Assembly: GCF_008973755.1 (NCBI RefSeq) | Contig: NZ_WBOM01000003.1 | Coordinates: 310,001 to 374,000 of the forward strand | Direction of reading: 5' to 3' | Length of the DNA: 64,000 bases | DNA from: Nitrincola alkalilacustris | GTDB lineage: Bacteria; Pseudomonadota; Gammaproteobacteria; Pseudomonadales; Balneatricaceae | In this document: positions 60,981-64,000 of the stretch, in pieces | How the letters are laid out: every line of letters starts with the position of its first letter | How positions within the stretch are numbered: position 1 is the first letter of the stretch | The notes under the pieces: generated by a model | Told to the model about the DNA's origin: nothing | Databases searched by the model: none | What the model saw: only the letters and a program-made list of their open reading frames with translations | Program-made: the position numbers and the translations under genes

Positions 60981-63695
60981 TTATCTGATGTACTGCCTGG
61001 TCTGGCCTGCCATACGCAAGTCATGAAGCATCTGCAGTAGTATCTGTGCAGGCTGGTAGTCATGATTTCGCTGACTGGCAGCCAGTTTCATCTGCCTTTG
61101 CAGGGATGGATTGGCGAGGTAGCGAATCGCTGCCTCTGCCATTTCGTCGGCATTCTCAGTCAGAAAGCCATCTATCTCATGACGGATAATGTCCTTGGGT
61201 CCTTTCTCCTTGTATGCGATGACGGGCACACCACAGCCCATCGCTTCCAGTACAACGCAGCCAAAAGTATCAAAGCGTGAGGGTAACAGCAGAAGATCAC
61301 TGTCAGCGTAAACAGCTGCCAGTGATTCTCGCCCAACCCAGCCCAGAAAATGTGCATCAGGCAGGGCTGTTTCAAGCTTCTCCCGTGACGGTCCGCTGCC
61401 GGCTATCCATAACTCTGCATTGGGACAGGCTGCCTGGATCTGCTCCCACACAAATGGCAGATCCATCACCCCTTTTTCATCACTGAGTCGGCCGGCATAA
61501 AGAATGACCGGTGGTCTTGCATCTGCAGCAGTTGGCAGATGAGGCGGATTGATAAAGCAGGGGTCTGCCCAGTGACGTGTCAGAAACACCTGATTCTGTT
61601 CGATCCCCATGTCTGGTCCACAGAGCCAGGCCTTGTGGTCACTGTTAAGGACAAATATGCCGTCAAACTGACGGTAAAAAGCACGGATAAGACGCCGTAG
61701 CCGGTCCATTCCATGCTGATCCAGCTTACTGCTGTGGCTGAAAAACTCTATCCAGTCCGTATGCATGAAAAAATAGGCCGGAACCGAATAGGCGTGCTTC
61801 AGATACTGGGCAACCACACCCATCACCAGTTCTGTCGAGCAGATGATCCGATCATAGCCTCCCTCTTCAAAGATGCGCTGAATGGCAAGCAGATCAGGGA
61901 TATGGATCAGTTGCTCACCGAGTTTCTGCATGTCGAAGGATGCCAGTGGGCGCACAACATGGAGATGTGGTTGTGCATCAAGGTCCGGATGGCAGACCAG
62001 CATATCGATAGGCAGGTTGTCAGCCTGTATCTCTTGCAGCGTACTCTGCAGAACGGATGAAACACCATTATGATCGGTCAGCGTGTCTGTGAGCCAGAGC
62101 ACACGTTCTGGGTGGCGGTGTTGATCCAAGGTATCCGCCAGGCGATTCAGGAACTCGCGATTGGAATAGAGTACATGGCGGCTCGCCAGTGTTGCACCCG
62201 CGAGCACCACTCCAGCCAGTGCCGGAAAGGTCAGGCTATCCATCAGTTTCAACAGGTTCAGGGACACCATATCGGTGGAACGACTGCGCTCGCTGCTGAA
62301 GAGTGTTCGTGCATGAGTGGGGAGCTCAAACTGCCGGATCAGCTCATCGATACTCAATGTGTTGAACAGATCGCTCTCCACATTCGAGAGGTTCTCCTTG
62401 AGCCGCAGCAGTAGTACCGTCGATATCTCACGAAAAAGTGCCGGCAGCACCTCCCGAAGCACTGCCAGAAACTGGTCGGGCTCATGCCGCTGGGTGCGTG
62501 CGATCTTCTTGATCATCTTGAGCAGGGGCTTGAACTCCTTGCTGACTCCGAGAGTAACGAGCAGCTTTGGTTTTTTTCCTGCCAGAGCCTGATGAAAGGT
62601 TTCCAGGAAGGTCAGGGTATATTTATGACGCTTCAGCTCCTGCATCACATTGCTGATACCCAGGCAAATCAGCTTGTCATTCATGGAGCCCTTGTGCAGC
62701 ATCAGTCGGAGCAGTCCCGGGTCTTTCATATTGATCGCAACCTGCGAGAAGTAGTCGAGAAAGGTTGCGGTCAGCTTTTCCTCTTCCCCCACCTCGCCAT
62801 AAGGGGCCATCTGGCCATTACGCAGCGCTTCGAGTGCGAGTACGGATGCCGGGGTCTCTTTCAGTCTCTGCTGCAGGTTATCAACCTGGAGCAGGGTACC
62901 GCAGCGCCCGGCAAATATGCCGTTATGATCGTCGGATCCACCTGTCATGCGTTTTCGATAGGGTTCTGTGCAGAACTCAAAAGGGTTCAGCTTGTGTTCC
63001 CGTGACAGAAAGTCGATCCGTTCAGGTGTCAGGCTATCTATCCAGCTTCTGGTCAGCGTGTTTTGCCAGTAACCGCGCTGTCCGTTAAGTACCTCAAATC
63101 GCTCAAACAGCAGGGCAAACTTCTCCAGTAGACTGATATCCGGCTGTTTGCCGTGGGCATAGAAAAAAAGCGGGTGTGGCAGCACCGTCGGCAGGGCATG
63201 CTCACGGCAGAAGCCAGCGAAGTGATAGATATTGCGCCGCAGCAGGTTAAGCATTACCTCCTGTTCGGGTGTGAAACCATAGGTCAGTACATGGATGCTC
63301 AGCTCAGAGTCAGGGAAGTGACAGGTAAATTCTGCCCCTACCAGCACATCAAACCCTCTATCCAGCAGATCCCAGCAGGAGCGGGCATTGTTGTGATTAG
63401 TGATGGTGATCAGATCACAGCCGTTATTCTGCAGACGCTTGACCAGATCCTCTGTTTTAAGCCAGGTTTCGGGCAACCTAAGCAGTCTTCCCCAGAGCTC
63501 ATCAGGTACATCGCTGTTGTGATCATGGCAGTGCAGATCCACCCGCAGGATATTTTCAGCAGCAGGAGCATCAGGTATCAGTAACTGTTTCTGCTGCAAC
63601 AGAAACTGCTCATATTCTGAGCGCACGGTCTTGTGGAAGCCAGGGCTAATCTCTTTCTCAGAAAAATTTGCTGTATCCGGGATGACTGGCTGCAC
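60981..63695 (-). CDS. PHP-domain / glycosyltransferase family 4 fusion protein
   Basis: A 904-aa cytosolic protein. The N-terminal PHP metallohydrolase domain (about 48-290) keeps the metal ligands: H55 and H57 in VDLHCHDHNSD, H101 in ITNHNNA, E122 in GAEFT, H135, LPHPLF and the final GSDDHNGIF. A helical linker (about 300-490) has no match I recognise. The C-terminal half (about 500-895) is a GT-B glycosyltransferase with ILYAGRLSDEKGVMDLP, ELWIAGSGPSREKLE, SRFDTFGCVVLEAMGCGVPV and an acceptor-side ICSTELVMGVVAQYLKHAY. The fusion suggests phosphate-ester hydrolysis linked to glycosyl transfer, perhaps to a lipid. Monocistronic. Confidence 0.82.
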   Translation of the reverse strand: MQPVIPDTANFSEKEISPGFHKTVRSEYEQFLLQQKQLLIPDAPAAENILRVDLHCHDHNSDVPDELWGRLLRLPETWLKTEDLVKRLQNNGCDLITITNHNNARSCWDLLDRGFDVLVGAEFTCHFPDSELSIHVLTYGFTPEQEVMLNLLRRNIYHFAGFCREHALPTVLPHPLFFYAHGKQPDISLLEKFALLFERFEVLNGQRGYWQNTLTRSWIDSLTPERIDFLSREHKLNPFEFCTEPYRKRMTGGSDDHNGIFAGRCGTLLQVDNLQQRLKETPASVLALEALRNGQMAPYGEVGEEEKLTATFLDYFSQVAINMKDPGLLRLMLHKGSMNDKLICLGISNVMQELKRHKYTLTFLETFHQALAGKKPKLLVTLGVSKEFKPLLKMIKKIARTQRHEPDQFLAVLREVLPALFREISTVLLLRLKENLSNVESDLFNTLSIDELIRQFELPTHARTLFSSERSRSTDMVSLNLLKLMDSLTFPALAGVVLAGATLASRHVLYSNREFLNRLADTLDQHRHPERVLWLTDTLTDHNGVSSVLQSTLQEIQADNLPIDMLVCHPDLDAQPHLHVVRPLASFDMQKLGEQLIHIPDLLAIQRIFEEGGYDRIICSTELVMGVVAQYLKHAYSVPAYFFMHTDWIEFFSHSSKLDQHGMDRLRRLIRAFYRQFDGIFVLNSDHKAWLCGPDMGIEQNQVFLTRHWADPCFINPPHLPTAADARPPVILYAGRLSDEKGVMDLPFVWEQIQAACPNAELWIAGSGPSREKLETALPDAHFLGWVGRESLAAVYADSDLLLLPSRFDTFGCVVLEAMGCGVPVIAYKEKGPKDIIRHEIDGFLTENADEMAEAAIRYLANPSLQRQMKLAASQRNHDYQPAQILLQMLHDLRMAGQTRQYIR

Positions 63696-63801
63696 GGTAG
63701 ACCTCTTTTCGCAGGGTTTACCGGCAGCTTAAGGGCTGTGTATGACAGTTCGTTGACATTTTTCATATCAACAGCTGATCAGATCGCGTATGAAAAGGTG
63801 A

Positions 63802-64000
63802 GGATATATTTTAATTTTGCATGCTAGTTTATTTGAGGAATCTTATGGCTCCAACCTTCAGAGTGACGTGACTGCATGGGGGCTGACCAGTAATGAACCT
63901 GCTGAGTACATCATGAATGAGAACAAGAGGGTCCATCCAACTCTCTCATTGATACCTGAAAACATGAACGACATAGTCCGTGAGACAACTGTGGCACCTT
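63802..64000 (+). CDS. Possible partial CDS at right edge
   Basis: The frame is open from 63802 to the window end (66 codons). Possible starts are TTG 63817, with GTGAGGA about 12 bases ahead, or ATG 63913, which has no clear ribosome binding site. The reading includes SNLQSDVTAWGLTSNEPAEY and HPTLSLIPENMNDIVRETT. I recognise no family. Length alone is weak evidence for coding. Confidence 0.3.

Noticed and set aside
1-64000. CRISPR arrays, tRNA or rRNA genes
   Set aside because: No regularly spaced direct repeats of the right size, no tRNA-like cloverleaf with TTCGA arm, and no rRNA sequence was recognised on either strand.

Overview
The window looks like chromosome of a mid-GC gammaproteobacterium, most plausibly a marine Oceanospirillales-type heterotroph. 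The evidence is RapA, full-length DsbD, a ThiI with a rhodanese tail, AroG-type DAHP synthase, topoisomerase III, a monofunctional prephenate dehydratase, a Ugp importer and AacS. This placement is inferred from gene content only. No rRNA, tRNA, CRISPR array, transposase or phage gene was seen.

Layout. 0-10 kb: 3' part of apbE, mgtE, prephenate dehydratase, rapA, an MFS transporter, a YjfB-like small protein and topB. 10.4-12 kb: a two-gene Fic/Doc module. 12-19.5 kb: a stand-alone MIO-type ammonia-lyase, thiI, a convergent DUF523/DUF1722 (TudS-like) gene, DAHP synthase and dsbD. 19.5-22.1 kb: an AT-rich segment with an XRE regulator, a long non-coding stretch holding a near-perfect Fur box, an EAL protein and a STAS protein with a CheA-P2-like C-terminus. 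22.1-30.9 kb: an SbtA-like transporter with divergent LysR regulator, acetoacetyl-CoA synthetase, an isochorismatase-like hydrolase, PaaY, a DUF2889 protein, a ferredoxin reductase and a PaaX-family repressor.

31-47.5 kb is the centrepiece: a cluster resembling the aerobic CoA-dependent ('hybrid') 2-aminobenzoate pathway. It holds a two-domain aminobenzoyl-CoA monooxygenase/reductase, a 4HBT thioesterase, an aryl-CoA ligase, a five-gene HAAT/Liv-type ABC importer, an arylformamidase-like hydrolase, an SDR, a crotonase, an acyl-CoA dehydrogenase, a RidA-family protein and a MarR regulator. The expected flow is uptake of the aromatic acid, CoA activation, hydroxylation plus ring reduction by the fused enzyme, then beta-oxidation-like steps. 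Two promoter regions, upstream of the monooxygenase and of marR, share a 22-bp motif (17 of 22 identical) that could be the MarR operator.

47.6-64 kb: tpm, a GAF-GGDEF cyclase, an RND efflux pair, a ugpBAEC importer operon ending in a DeoR/GlpR-type repressor, a Cache-type chemoreceptor, a 904-residue PHP-glycosyltransferase fusion, and possibly the start of another gene at the right edge.
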